From positions 37,951,331 to 38,015,330 of the forward strand of contig OY726563.1 of assembly GCA_963383645.1 (NCBI GenBank): a stretch of DNA of 64,000 nt, read 5' to 3'. Of this stretch, positions 9,971 to 20,553 are shown piece by piece. Made by a program: the position numbers and the translations under genes. The DNA comes from Muscardinus avellanarius. Lineage: Eukaryota; Chordata; Mammalia; Rodentia; Gliridae. The notes beneath the pieces were generated by a model that was not told where the DNA came from, ran no database searches, and worked only from the letters and a program-made list of their open reading frames with translations. Each line of letters starts with the position of its first letter. The first letter of the stretch is position 1.

Positions 9971-9987
9971 AAATTCACATTATGGTA

Positions 9988-10190
9988 CGCTGGGCGTGGT
10001 GGCACACGCTTGTAATCCCTGAGCTTGGGAGGCGGAGACAGGAGGATTGCGCTGGTTCAGAGCCAGCTACACTGGCTTAAGAGACCCTGTTTCCGAATAA
10101 AAAATAGATCTGGGAGTGTAGCCCAGAGGTAGAAGGGCTTCCAGGAACCCCAGTACCACCAAAAAAACAAAAAAAAGAAAAAGAAAAAAA
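9988..10190 (+). mobile_element. Young-subfamily dimeric SINE with perfect 17-bp TSD
   Basis: AAATTCACATTATGGTA occurs at 9971-9987 and again at 10191-10207. The left arm keeps a 7SL-type box B (GGTTCAGAGCC). The right arm ends GGCTTCCAGGAACCCCAGTACC, the young-subfamily signature in which the tRNA-type box B is no longer recognisable. The tail is a mixed A-rich run. Recent insertion. Confidence 0.95.
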
Positions 10191-10207
10191 AAATTCACAT
10201 TATGGTA

Positions 10208-10570
10208 GAGTTCACAATTACTCATGGCAAGGTTGTTTGTAATAGCAGGAAATCTTAAGTAAATTTCTATCAATAAGAGACTGGTATAAGAACAGTCATA
10301 GACAATATATAAATCAATGGACATAGGCATGTTTCAACAATTTAATCATAGTACTGATTATCCAAATGATAGATTTTTTAAAATGAGTAAAATCTTCAGA
10401 ATCTTGTATAGAATAAACTTCAGGATTCCTGCTAAGTGAAATCAGTGAAATGCAGAATGGTATGTAAAATATTTTATCATTTGTCAAAAAGAAGGAAGGG
10501 AGAGGATATGTTTCTATATACATAAAATATTTTTGGAAGGACGCACACAGGAAATTTCTAATATTGCTTG
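10208..10570 (+). mobile_element. Degraded L1/HAL1 3' region
   Basis: TTGTTTGTAATAGCAGGAAATC, AATAAGAGACTGGTATAAG, CTAAGTGAAATCAGTGAAATGCAG and TATTTTATCATTTGTCAAAAAGAAGG follow the order of old L1 ORF2 3' ends. It continues left of the SINE for an unknown distance. Confidence 0.55.
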
Positions 10571-11236
10571 TCTCCAAGGGTGATAGATCAGGATTCAGCC
10601 TGAGAAACCAATCTAGGTATTTTGTTCAGAGAGAATTTCATAAAGGAAACTGACTATAAGGTGATAAAATTAAGATGTCAAACAGGAAACTATGAGGTAA
10701 CCCTGAAGTTATTAGAAGCACGAAATGACTGTCAGCCTTAGGGCTTAAGGGATACTTGGAGGAGGTGGCATCACCATACTCCAGAAGTTAGGCTAAATTA
10801 GCAATAGTAGAAATATGGTGGGGTTGCCAAGAGAAAGCAGGGACAACCACAAAGGGTAGGGTAGGTAGAGAGAGAGCAAAGAAGTTGCGGCAACTACCGA
10901 AAACTTTGCTCAAAGCATCATGAGAGAGAAATACCATGGGCTTTGCCCTCCTCATACCCTCTAATCTTTACCAGTGCCTACACTCCTCACTGTCTGTAGC
11001 TAGCCAGAAGCCACCAGGCAAAGGATCCTGGGAAATATAGTTTCCTGAAATAGCAAGGAGAACAAATAGAGGGGAATGGATATGTGAAGAAGCACACAAA
11101 TGACATGCCCAAAAGACTATATGTTAACCTAGGAGACAACAGTAGCAATGAGACATTTTAAAATTTACTCTCTTATACTTTCTGAATTTTGACTCTTGTA
11201 AACATATTGCCTATTAAAATGAGTAAGATTAAAATA
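10571..11236. other. Unassigned stretch
   Basis: No clear repeat. Purine-rich patches (GAGAGAGAGCAAAG near 10870); no exon evidence. Confidence 0.4.
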
Positions 11237-11558
11237 AGGAACACATATGGTATATGCTTGTAATTCTAATACTTGAGAGGCTGTGGTAGAAAGATCACAG
11301 ATTCAAGGCCAGCCTTGGGAACTTACAAAGACCCTCAGCAACTTAGTGAAACCCTGTTTCAAAACAAAAATAAAGCCGGGCGTGGTGGCGCACGCTTGTA
11401 ATACCTGCACTTGGGAGGCAGAGACAGGAGGATCGCGCAGGTTCGAAGCCAGCCGCGCTGGCGTAAGAGACCCTGTTTCCAAATAAATTTTTAAAAAAGG
11501 TCTGGGAGTGTAGCCCGGAGGGAGAAGGACTTCCAGGAACCCCAGTACCACAGAAAAA

Positions 11559-11597
<39 letters not shown>

Positions 11598-11655
11598 AGG
11601 CTGGAGGTATAATTCAAGAGGTAGAATACCCTTGGGCTCAATCTCAATACCAAAA
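11237..11655 (+). mobile_element. Older SINE hosting a younger SINE in its linker
   Basis: The left arm (ATATGGTATATGCTTGTAATTC...CCTGTTTCAAAACAAAAATAAA) is at 11237-11374 and the right arm (GGCTGGAGGTATAATTCAAGAGG) at about 11599-11655. The A-rich linker was the target of the younger copy. Confidence 0.8.
11375..11598 (+). mobile_element. Young-subfamily SINE with (AAAT)n tail
   Basis: Starts GCCGGGCGTGGTGGCGCACG with CpGs intact, contains CCAGCCGCGCTGGCG, and ends GGACTTCCAGGAACCCCAG, the young signature. The tail grew into (AAAT)n at about 11553-11597. Confidence 0.92.
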
Positions 11656-11680
11656 ATAAGTAAACAAAAAATAAAGAATA

Positions 11681-11865
11681 AGCTAGGTGTGATAGCACAC
11701 GCCTGTAATCCCAGCACTTAAGATAGGAGGATCGTAGGTTTGAGGTCAGCCTAGGAAACTTGGTGAGACTCTGTTTCAAATTTTTAAAAAGTAGAGGGCT
11801 GGGGGTATAGCTCAGAGTTAGACTGACCCCTGGGTTCAACCCCTGGATTCAATACCCAGTACCAA
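11681..11865 (+). mobile_element. Dimeric SINE, tail-duplicated box B
   Basis: Ordinary full-length copy. The right-arm box B region is repeated (GGGTTCAACCCCTGGATTCAATACCCAGTACC), a small local duplication of about 14 bp. Confidence 0.88.
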
Positions 11866-11884
11866 GAGGATAATAATAAAGAAC

Positions 11885-12190
11885 ATGTAAAATAAACAAA
11901 TACCTAATGGGGTACGCATATTTTTATTAAAATAATTCTAAGAAATGTCAAGCTGGAAACAACTAATGATCACTAGTGAAATACCATGCCATTACTCAAA
12001 AGAATGAGTCATGGGATACTTATGAAAGGAGACACAAGAAAGTGGCATTAATAGATGTCCAAAAGGAGAAGGTCTGGATGATTGTAGGATAGGAAAGAAA
12101 TCTGGGGAAGCCAAGAAGGCCCACAGTAAAAACACTGCATGCCCCTTTACATCTTCTGATTTGAGTGTCATGTATATGTATTGCCCATTA
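11885..12190 (+). mobile_element. Possible old L1 3' fragment
   Basis: AAGCTGGAAACAACTAATGATCAC, GTGAAATACCATGCC and TTTTGAG-like landmarks suggest the L1 ORF2 end, but the match is patchy. Confidence 0.35.
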
Positions 12191-12202
12191 AAAACTAGTA
12201 AT

Positions 12203-12410
12203 GAGGCAGATACAGTGACACACACCTGTAATCTCAGTACCTGGGAGGCTGAGAAAGGAGGATCAGAGGTTTGAGGTCAGTCTCGGCTGCTTAATGAGAC
12301 CCTCAGCAACTTAGCGAGACCCTATTTCAAACTAAAGAATAAAATAGGGCTGGGGATGTATCTCAAGGGTAGAATACTTCTGAGTTCAATCCCCAGTAAC
12401 AAAAAAAAAA
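12203..12410 (+). mobile_element. Dimeric SINE
   Basis: Left arm ACACACCTGTAATCTCAGTAC, duplicated CTTAATGAGACC/CTTAGCGAGACC, right arm GGGCTGGGGATGTATCTCAAGGGTAG and a short A10 tail. Common (older) subfamily with box B present (AGTTCAATCCC). Confidence 0.9.
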
Positions 12411-12419
12411 TCAAGATTG

Positions 12420-12890
12420 GTTTCTTTTATTTTTTAAATAATTTAACTGATAAAAATACATATAACATAAAATTTACAATCTAACCATTTCTAAGTGGTT
12501 CAGGGGTGTTAAGTATATTGACATTGTTGTACAATGGATCTCTAGAATTTCTTCCATCTTGCCAAACTAAAACTCTGTACCCCACTATACAACTCCCCAT
12601 CTCTACCTCCCCCCCCAGCTTCTAGCAACCACTATTGTATTCTGTCTTTATGAATTTGACTACTCTATGTACTTCATATAAGTCGAATCATGCAGTATTT
12701 GTCTTTTTGACTAGTTTGTTTCGCTTAGCATAATGGCCTCAAGACGCATTCATGTCGTAGCATGTGTTAAAACTTTCCTTTTTGAGACTGTTTTTGTGTG
12801 TGTGCGTGTGTGTGTGTATATATACAAATATGTTGTTTGTCCATTTATCTGTCCATGGATGCTTGTGTTGCTTCTACCTTTTGGCTATGA
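12420..12890 (-). mobile_element. Old L1M 3' end, antisense, with GT tract
   Basis: CATATAAGTCGAATCATGCAG, TTAGCATAATGGCCTCAAGACG and CATTTATCTGTCCATGGATGC...CTACCTTTTGGCTATGAG are the reverse complement of L1MA/MB-type ORF2 ends. An interrupted (GT)n lies at about 12796-12818. Small open frames here are fortuitous. Confidence 0.75.
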
Positions 12891-15262
12891 GAAATCAAGA
12901 TTTATGCCTAATAACCATTGTTGTGGTGGTAGAAACTTACACCCAGAAAACTGGGGCTCTTTCCATCTGGAACAGAAAGCTACAGCAGCTGCCAGCCTAC
13001 CCCAAAAAACGCAGGTCCACAAAGGAAGTTCCTAACTTCTTTGCTAGATAGGCCTTTACACATAATAATCACTGGAAAGAACCCAGCAATAATTAATAGT
13101 GTCTCAGGGTTATCAAATGAAAGCCACACTAACTTAATCTTACTATGCAACTCTGAAAATAACAAGTTTAACAATAAGGCATATATATTATAATAAAGAC
13201 ACTAGAACACTGATGTCAGAATCTTAGCCTCATCATTGAAGAAAACAAGACTCCCAAACTATTTTAGTGAAAACAAATTTTCCTGATTTCTATTTCTTCC
13301 CTACTTGCACAGATACTAACTTTATTCTCTTAACCCTCCACCTTCCGTAGGTAGGCATTTCTTCCCAAACTTTTACCTAAGTGAACAGATGAAAATAATT
13401 TGTAGGTTCAGTTAAAGCTTATAAAGAACTCTTTTAAATAAAAAATGGAGTAAAATGGAAAATTAAAGGCTTACTGATATTTAGTGCTAAGTATTTAATG
13501 ATGATTTTTTAAAGATAGGTAACAAAATGTCATGTACATTATAACTCCAACTTAGGAAGAAAAAAATAGATATATACTTGCACAGAAGTAAATATTTCCA
13601 GGTGAAAAATAGAAAACCCTAGATGTGTGGAATAGAGAGAGATTGAAGGGCAGAAGCAATCCAGGGACTGGGTAAGATTCTAACATTAACATGGGCAGAA
13701 GAAAAGAGGCCAGGGAAGACAACAGGGGCCTCGGACGTTACTGAAGAACAACTAGCTTAACTGCTCCAAGAACCACCTATCTCTGGATTTCTTGTTAACG
13801 GAAAATAAAATTTTCTGGATGGTTTAAGTCAGTTTAGGTTGTGTTTTCTGTTATGTTCTAATCTTACTTGATACTATCTTCGCCATTATGCATGCAATTG
13901 TTATCCAATACCTTACTTAGTTCCATTAGGTTTTAACAGCCCCTTAAACATGCTTTTTCCATGTGTGAATTCTTGTTTCTTTGATTAAATATGTGTTTTT
14001 GTGATGAAAATACTTTGCTTTTTTTTCTGTACGGATCTGTTGGTGGTACATTTATGTAAGATTTTGTCTATAAATATTTTTATTTACCTCTCTTGATTGA
14101 ATGAGTTGGTTATACAATGAAATTCTTCGATTTACATAAGGCAAAGAGTTGGAACTGTCATAAATCTAAGGCCTTGAAGAGATAAACCATTAGTAAAAGG
14201 TGGGAAGTAAAAAACACACTTGTAGGCATTAATTTGGCAATGAGAAATGCCTTTTTTTCTTTGCCTGGCCTCTGGGCAGAAAAATGTGTCTTCTTGAAAA
14301 CTGCTTAACTCTGTACTATGCCATCTCACCTGCACAAGGCATGAACAAAAATGTTTCCCCATCTCTTGTGCCTGGCAGAAACAAATGCAAAAACGTTTTG
14401 AAGAACCATGTTCCAAGTCTGACACACACAGGATTGCACAGCTAAGCTGCACTCATGTTGGGCTTAAACTCTAAATCACAAAACACCAGAGAAGATTACA
14501 CTCTAAGTAAAAGTGGGCACATGAACTGCAAATCTATAGCCTCACAGTTTTTTTAATAATAGAATAACCTAATAGAAAGGATAAAATAAATATTTAAATG
14601 ATTAAAAACATAAAAGAAGCATTGTCATCCATAAGAACAAGTCACTATTTAAAAAATAGCAAGCAGAGTTTTAACCAACTAATCTAGAAATTAAAGACAT
14701 AAATACTTAAATCTAAACCCAGTAGACTTTTAAATCTTATTTAACATTGCTGAAGAGAATTACTGAACTGGAGAATATATCTTAAGAACTTATCTAAAAT
14801 GAAGCACAGTAAGGTAAAAGGAATATATGAATTATGGAGTATATGAAAAAGAGCTTATAAGATATCAAGAATAAAATGAGATAGTCAAATATATCTCTGT
14901 CAGGAACACCCCAAGGAGACACTAGAAAGATTATAGAGATGGTAGGGTGATGGGGAATCAATATTTTGAGACATAATGGCTGATAATTTTTCCTGTATTG
15001 ATTAAAATCATAAATCCCAGCTTTAAGAAACACTTCCAAGAAGGAAAAAGAGAAACTGAAACCTTCATACTTTGCAAAGAAACTTCAAAATACCAACATT
15101 AAACAGAGGATCTTAAAGCCATTAGAGAGAAATGATAGAACACCTTTAAAAAAAACAACAATTGAAAAGAGATATTGCAACAGCAACATTAGAGGTAATA
15201 AAAGGATGAAATAACATCTTTATAGGGGTGAGAAATAACAACTCTCAGTTTAGGATATCAAA
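12891..15262. other. Repeat-poor block, 2.4 kb
   Basis: The longest stretch in the window without a recognisable transposon. It is AT-rich with stops in all frames; a 106-codon minus-strand frame at 14132-14452 has no recognisable domain. I see no CpG cluster, exon pair or structured RNA. Suitable for a conservation search. Confidence 0.45.
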
Positions 15263-15305
15263 CTGCTTTGGTTTGAATATGTTCCTCAAAAATTATGTGC
15301 TGTAA

Positions 15306-15524
15306 GCCGGACATGGTGGTGCACACTTGTAATCCCAGAGCGTGGGAGGCTGAGACAGGAGGATCGCACAGGTTCAAAGCCAGCCTCATCTACTTAGTGA
15401 GGCTCTCAGCAACTTAGTGAGACCCTGTTTCCAAATAAAATATAAAACATAGGCTTGGGAGTATAGCCCAAAGGTAGAAAAACCTCTGGGTTCCACCCCC
15501 AGTACCACCAAAAAAATATATATA
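15306..15524 (+). mobile_element. Intermediate-subfamily SINE in the LTR
   Basis: TATGTGCTGTAA before and TATGTGCTATAA after form a 12-bp duplication with one change. The right arm ends GGGTTCCACCCCCAGTACC, a state between the common and the young subfamilies. Confidence 0.9.
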
Positions 15525-15716
15525 TATGTGCTATAAACTTAATCCTCAATGTAACAGTGTTGGGGGTGTGGCTAATGGGAGATCATGAGGGCTCCTTCTT
15601 CATGAATGGATTAATGTCATTTATAAAAGGGCTTGAAGCTATAAATTTAATCTTTTTGCCTTCCTACCCTCTGATGCCTTCTGCCATGTTATGATGCATC
15701 AAAAAGACACTCACCA

Positions 15717-16324
15717 AAACTGTGGGATATGTACACAATGGAATTTTACTCAACCATAAAAAAATACAATTGCGGTATTTTCAGGGAAATGAATGGATCT
15801 TGAGGACATTATGCTAAGCGAGATTAGTCAGTCGCAAAAAGTAAGGAATCGGATGCTTTCCCTAATATGTGAAAGCTAGGGTGAATGGGGTCATAGGAGA
15901 AACTCCAGGTGAAAAGGAAATCCTATAGAGGAGCAAATAAGGCAGCCTAACTGTGCGGACTGGGGGTGGGTAGGGAAACTCTTTAAAGCACACAATGTAC
16001 TTATTCATATCATAATCAACCACTAAGCCATGCATGAGAAGGAGGGAAGGGGAGGAAATGAGGTGGGGACTGGGTGGGGGCTGGCTGGGTGATGTGTGCA
16101 TTTATGTCTACACAAGTTTTTTTTACCCCATTATGATGTATAAATACAATGCACTAATAAAAAATTAAAAAGATGAAATAATTGAGGCCCAGTGAGGTTA
16201 AATAATCTGAGTAGGATGACATCTCTTGAATGTAGTGGAAGAAGGAGTTGAACCTAGCAATCTGGCCTTAAAGCAAATGTTCTTAACCTCTGTGCCATCC
16301 TGCTAATAAACAACTGAATGGGAA
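15717..16324 (+). mobile_element. 5'-truncated L1 with a 3' transduction
   Basis: Duplicated target AAAAAGACACTCACCA (15701-15716) and AAAAAGGCACTCACCA (16325-16340), one mismatch. The L1 part runs from the end of ORF2 (GTGGGATATGTACACAATGG) through the 3' UTR to a first poly(A) at about 16158-16171. It is followed by about 150 bp of non-L1 DNA, a second AATAAA (about 16305) and a second A-tract at 16323. Read-through past the weak L1 signal to a downstream one, then retrotransposition, explains the layout. Confidence 0.85.
16172..16320 (+). mobile_element. MIR carried inside the L1 3' transduction
   Basis: GAGGCCCAGTGAGGTTAAATAA, GAAGGAGTTGAACCTAGCAATCTGGC and GTTCTTAACCTCTGTGCC are MIR. 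Since it lies between the L1 tail and the 3' TSD, it was copied from the flank of the L1's source locus. Confidence 0.75.
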
Positions 16325-16736
16325 AAAAAGGCACTCACCAGATGCCAAGACCTTGATATTTGACTCATTGGTCTCTAAAATTCATGTGCCAATAAATTTC
16401 TGTTCTTTATAAATTACCCAAACTCTGGAATTCTGTTATAGCAGCACAAAATGAACTAAGACACCAACTAAACCATCATTTAACCAATAACATTAGATAA
16501 AGACATTTCAAAGACTGAGTTTACTACAAACACATCCTTGATGACAATAAAGCTCCCCAAAATGCTATCACAGATTAAGAAGAAGATGTAATAATGATAA
16601 AGGGGTCAAGTGATGTCAGGAAGACGTTAATTCTAAATGTGTATGCACCAAACAGCAGAGTTTCAAAATATGTGAAGCAAAACCTAAGAGAGGCTGGAGA
16701 AATAGATAATCCAGAGTAATCATTAAAGATTTCAAA

Positions 16737-16957
16737 GCCAGGTGTGGTGGCACATGCTTGTAATCCCAGTACTTGGGAGGCTGAGACAGGAGGATCATGG
16801 TTCGCAGACAGCCTCAGCTACTTAGTGAGGCCCTCTGCAACTTATTGAGACCCTGTTTCAAAATAAAGAATAAAATCTAGGGCAGGGAGTATAGCTCGGA
16901 GGTAGAGTGCCCTTGGGTTCAATCCCCAGTACCACACACAAACAAACAAACACACAG
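16737..16957 (+). mobile_element. Dimeric SINE in old L1
   Basis: AGATTTCAA at 16727-16735 and 16958-16966 flanks it. Full length, with a C/A-rich tail (ACACACAAACAAACAAAC). Confidence 0.9.
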
Positions 16958-17252
16958 AGATTTCAACACCCCTCTCTTGATAATGAGACCAAGTAGACAA
17001 GTGTCATCAACCAACTTGGCATAATTGATGCTTATACAAAATTCTACCAAACAATAACAGAATATACATTCTTTTCAAGTACACATGGGAGAGTTAACAT
17101 GACATATTATATGCCATAAGTATCAATACATTTAAATTAAGTAAATCACAGAGCATATGTCCTCTGGCCACAATGGAATAAAATCAGAAATCAGTGATGA
17201 AAAAATAACTAAAAAAATCTCTCAAATGTTTGAGCATTAAGCAACATATTTT

Positions 17253-18047
17253 TTAATCTCATGTAATTAATTAATTAATGATACTGGAAATTAAATCCAG
17301 GGACATTCTACCACTGATCTACACCCCAGACCATTCTAATTTTTTTTTTGTGCTACTGGGGATTGAACCCAGAGGCATTCTACCTCTGAGCTACACCCTC
17401 AGTCCTATTTTTTATTCTTTATTTTTAATTTTTTAATGGTACTGGGGATTGAACCCAGAGGCATTCTACCTCTGAGCCACATTCCCTGTCCTATTTTTTA
17501 TTCTTTTTTAATTGTTTTTATTTTTAATTATTTTTAATTTTTTTATTGAACATAAATGGTATACATTTAAACTATGCTTGGTGCCCTCTCCCCCTTGCCC
17601 CTGTTTTCCCTTCCCCCCTTCCACCAATGACTGTCCAGGGTAACCATGCCATATTCATAATTTTACACATATTCAGATGTAGACCCTCATTAATCAAGTT
17701 CAGTCTTCCTCCTCCCCTATCTTTCCATTCAAGCTTTGCTGGTATTTCCCCTCCATTACCTGGAGTACCACTAGTATCCTCTATGTTCCCTAGTTTGAGC
17801 ATATTAGAGGGAACATATGTACCTTCTCCTTCTGTGCTTGGCTGATGTCACTTAACATAATGCTCTCCAGGACTTTCCATCTTCTTGAAAATGGTATGAT
17901 TTTGTTCTTCTTTATGGCTGAGTAGAATTCCATTGTGTGTATTTCCCAGAGTTTTGCAATCCATTCATCTGTTGATGGAAACCTGGGTTGGTTCCATTAT
18001 TTTGGCTATTACGAATTGTGCTGCTATGAACATAGGTATGCATATGT
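17253..18047 (-). mobile_element. L1 3' end plus three ID-type right arms as one TSD-bounded insertion
   Basis: AAGCAACATATTTT is duplicated perfectly at 17239-17252 and 18048-18061. On the minus strand the insert reads: the end of ORF2 and the 3' UTR of an L1 (18047 to about 17520), an A/T-rich stretch, then three consecutive SINE right arms, then the end tail. The three arms either were transduced with the L1 or were added in its A-rich tail afterwards. Confidence 0.8.
17275..17500 (-). repeat. Three tandem tRNA/ID-type right arms, no left arms
   Basis: GATACTGGAAATTAAATCCAG, CTACTGGGGATTGAACCCAG and GTACTGGGGATTGAACCCAG each head a right arm (antisense), separated by A/T-rich linkers of similar composition (TATTTTTTATTCTTT). 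The latter two are near-identical, suggesting a recent duplication. Confidence 0.85.
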
Positions 18048-18311
18048 AAGCAACATATTTTAAGAAACCCATGAGTCAAAGAGTAAATCCAAAGGAGATT
18101 TTAAATGAATGAAAATAAAAACTAAATACCAGATTTGTGGAATGCTGTTAAAGTGGGCTTAAGAGAGAAAGCTAAAGATATATATGTTTATTTTGGAAAA
18201 AAAGATTTTAAGTCAATACTCTGTTTCCATCTATAAGAAGCTAGAAAAAGAGCAAGAGAAATACAAAGATACTAAAAAAAGAGAAAGGATAAATATTATA
18301 ACAGAGAGCAC

Positions 18312-18885
18312 TGACTGTTGTCTTCATTCATCTGAGCAACTATAACAAAAATGCCAAAGAGCCAGCTCTGATGGCATGCATCTGAAATCCCAGTACTCGG
18401 AAGGCTGAGACAGGAGGATCGCAGGTTTGAAGACAGCCTCAGCAATGTAGCAAGACTCTCAACAACCTAGCAATATCCAATTTCAAAACAAAAAACAAAA
18501 ATGATTGGGGGTATAGTTCAGAGGCATATTGCTCCTGGGTTCAATTCCCCGTATTACAAAAACAACAAAAAAGCCTAAGACTAGGTAATTTATAAACAAC
18601 AGGAATTTGTTTCCCACAGTTCTGGAGGCTATGAAGTCCAAAATCAAGGTGCTGGCAGTTCTGGTGCCTTGTGAGGGCTCTCTGCTTTGAATATGGCACC
18701 ATGTTGCTTTGTCTTCACATTGTGAAAGGTACAAACATGATTCCCTGAAGCTTTTATATAAAGGCGCTAATCCCATAGAGCCCTCAGGACCTAAGCACTT
18801 CCTAAAAGTCTAACCTCTTAATATTATTGCATAAGAGATTACGTTTCAATACGAATTCTGGAGGTACACATTCAAACCATAACAA
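18312..18885 (-). mobile_element. ERVL-MaLR LTR, antisense, inside old L1
   Basis: TCATCTGAGCAACTATAACAAAAATGCC, then after a SINE GACTAGGTAATTTATAAACAAC, CCCACAGTTCTGGAGGC and GGTGCTGGCAGTTCTGGTGCC are the reverse of the LTR family seen at 15263-16462. It ends AAACCATAACA. Confidence 0.7.
18361..18570 (+). mobile_element. Dimeric SINE in the LTR
   Basis: Common-subfamily copy interrupting the LTR. Left arm GCCAGCTCTGATGGCATGC, right arm GATTGGGGGTATAGTTCAGAGG, tail AAAACAACAAAAAA. Confidence 0.88.
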
Positions 18886-19260
18886 CTATCAATGACCAAT
18901 GATAAACTGACATCCTAAAAAAACTATACTTTATAAATAGTCACAAAAAATTGAAATACATGTAACAAACCACTGCAAAATTTCTACACTAAAATGGTTA
19001 CATATTGTTGTGAGAAATTAAAGAAGCTATAAATAAACAGAGTGAGAGATAATATGGTTCTGGTTTGGTACATTCAATATCGTTAAAAGAGAAATTCTCC
19101 CCAAACCATCCTACTGATTCAATCCCAATAAAAATCCTGGAAGGATCTTTAATAGAAATTAATAAATGATTATTCAAAGTACATGGAAATGCAAAAGGAC
19201 CAAGAAAAGTAAAAAGTATTGAAAAATAAAAATGAACTTTAAAGTTTTACAGGACTTCAG

Positions 19261-20109
19261 CCAGCATCGGAGCCTTCCGTGAGGCAAGGCCGCTACTGAG
19301 GCCTCCAAGGCCGGGATCGGAGGCTGCCAAGGGGTTAGGCCGGTGCTTGGGCCAGCATGGCCAGTACTGGAGCCTGCCATGAGGCAAGGCCAGTGCTGGG
19401 GCCTCCAAGGCCAGGATAAGAGCCTGCTGAGGGGTTAGGCCGGTCCCGGGGCCAATGGCTGGCATCGGAGTCTGCCGTGAAGCAAGGCCGGTGCTGGGAC
19501 CTCCAAGGCCGGGATCGGAGCCTGCTGAGAGGTTAGGCTGGTGCTGGGGCCAGCGGCCAGCATCGGAGCCTTCCGTGAGGCAAGGCTGCTACTGAGGCCT
19601 CCAAGGCTGGGATCGGAGCCTGTCAAGGGGTTAGGCCAGTGCTGGGGCCAGCGAGGCCAGCATCAGAGCCTGCCGTGAGGCAAGGCTGGTGCTGGGTCTT
19701 CCGAGGCCAGGATAAGAGCCTGCCAAGGGGTTAGGCTGGTTCCGGGGCCAATGGCCGGCATCGGAGCCTGCCATGAGGCAAGGCCGCTACTGGGGCCTCT
19801 GAGGCTGGGATCGGAGCCTGCCAAGGGGTTAGGCCGATGCCAGGGCCAGCGGCCAGCATCGGAGCCTGCCGTGAGGCAAGGCCGGTGCTGGGGCCTCCAA
19901 GGCCAGGATAAGAGCCTGCCGAGGGGTTAGGCCGGTGCCGGAGCCAATGGCCGGCATCGAAGCTTGCCGTGAGACAAGGCTGGTGCTGAGGCCTCCGAGG
20001 CCAGATCAGAGCCTGCCGAGGGGTTAGGCCGGTGCTGGGGCCAGCGAGCCAGCATTGGATCCTGCCGTGAGGCAAGGCCAGTGCTGGGGCCTCTGAGGCC
20101 ACTACTGGG
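19261..20109 (+). repeat. GC-rich 100-bp tandem array (about 8.5 units), copy 1
   Basis: Each 100-bp unit is two related 50-bp halves: one with GCCTGCCGAGGGGTTAGGCC, the other with GCCTGCCGTGAGGCAAGGCC. It is the same family and orientation as the array at 41693-44290 but more diverged (many CpG to TpG/CpA changes), hence older or under less exchange. It lies where about 500 bp of the host L1 is missing. On its right it runs directly into a SINE start at 20110. Confidence 0.92.
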
Positions 20110-20298
20110 GCCGGGTGTGGTGCATGCCTGTAATCCCAGTACTTGGGAGGCTGGAACAGAAGAATCACAGGTTTGAGGCTAATCAGCAATTTGGCAAGGC
20201 CCTCAACAACTTAGTGAGACTCCGTCTCAAGATAAAAAATAAAAATAGGGTGGGGGTGGAGCTCAGAGGTAGAATGCCCCTAGGTTCAATCCCTAGTA

Positions 20299-20334
<36 letters not shown>
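20110..20334 (+). mobile_element. Dimeric SINE abutting the array, (CA)16 tail
   Basis: Starts GCCGGGTGTGGTGCATG directly at the array's last half-unit. Right arm GGTGGGGGTGGAGCTCAGAGG, then CCCTAGTACC and (CA)n at 20303-20334, followed by (AAAT)n to 20354. No TSD found. Confidence 0.88.
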
Positions 20335-20337
<3 letters not shown>

Positions 20338-20355
20338 TAAATAAATAAATAAATA

Positions 20356-20553
20356 GCCGGGCGTGGTGGTGCACGCTTGTAATCCCCACACTTGGGAGGA
20401 GGAGACAGGAGGATCACGCAGGTTCAAAGCCAGCTGCGCTCGCTTAAGAGACCCTGTTTAAAAATAAAAAATATATAAAATAGGTCTGGGAGTATAGCCC
20501 TAAGGTTGAAGGGTTTCCAGGAACCCCAGTACCACTAATAAATAAATAAATAA
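20356..20553 (+). mobile_element. Young-subfamily SINE
   Basis: Begins in the (AAAT)n tail of the previous SINE. Contains the CGCTTAAGAGACCCTG segment and ends GTTTCCAGGAACCCCAG. Tail (AATA)n, then the host L1 resumes. Confidence 0.9.

Larger units (their letters stand above)
15263..16462 (+). mobile_element. ERVL-MaLR LTR (MLT/MST-like), twice interrupted
   Basis: Pieces in order: TTGGTTTGAATATGTTCCTC (left of a SINE); GGGGGTGTGGCTAATGGGAG, CATGAATGGATTAATG and CCTTCTGCCATG (between SINE and L1); GATGCCAAGACCTTGATATT, CAATAAATTTCTGTT and TGTTATAGCAGCACAAAATG (after the L1). Together they make one LTR of about 370 bp. No internal proviral region. Confidence 0.7.
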
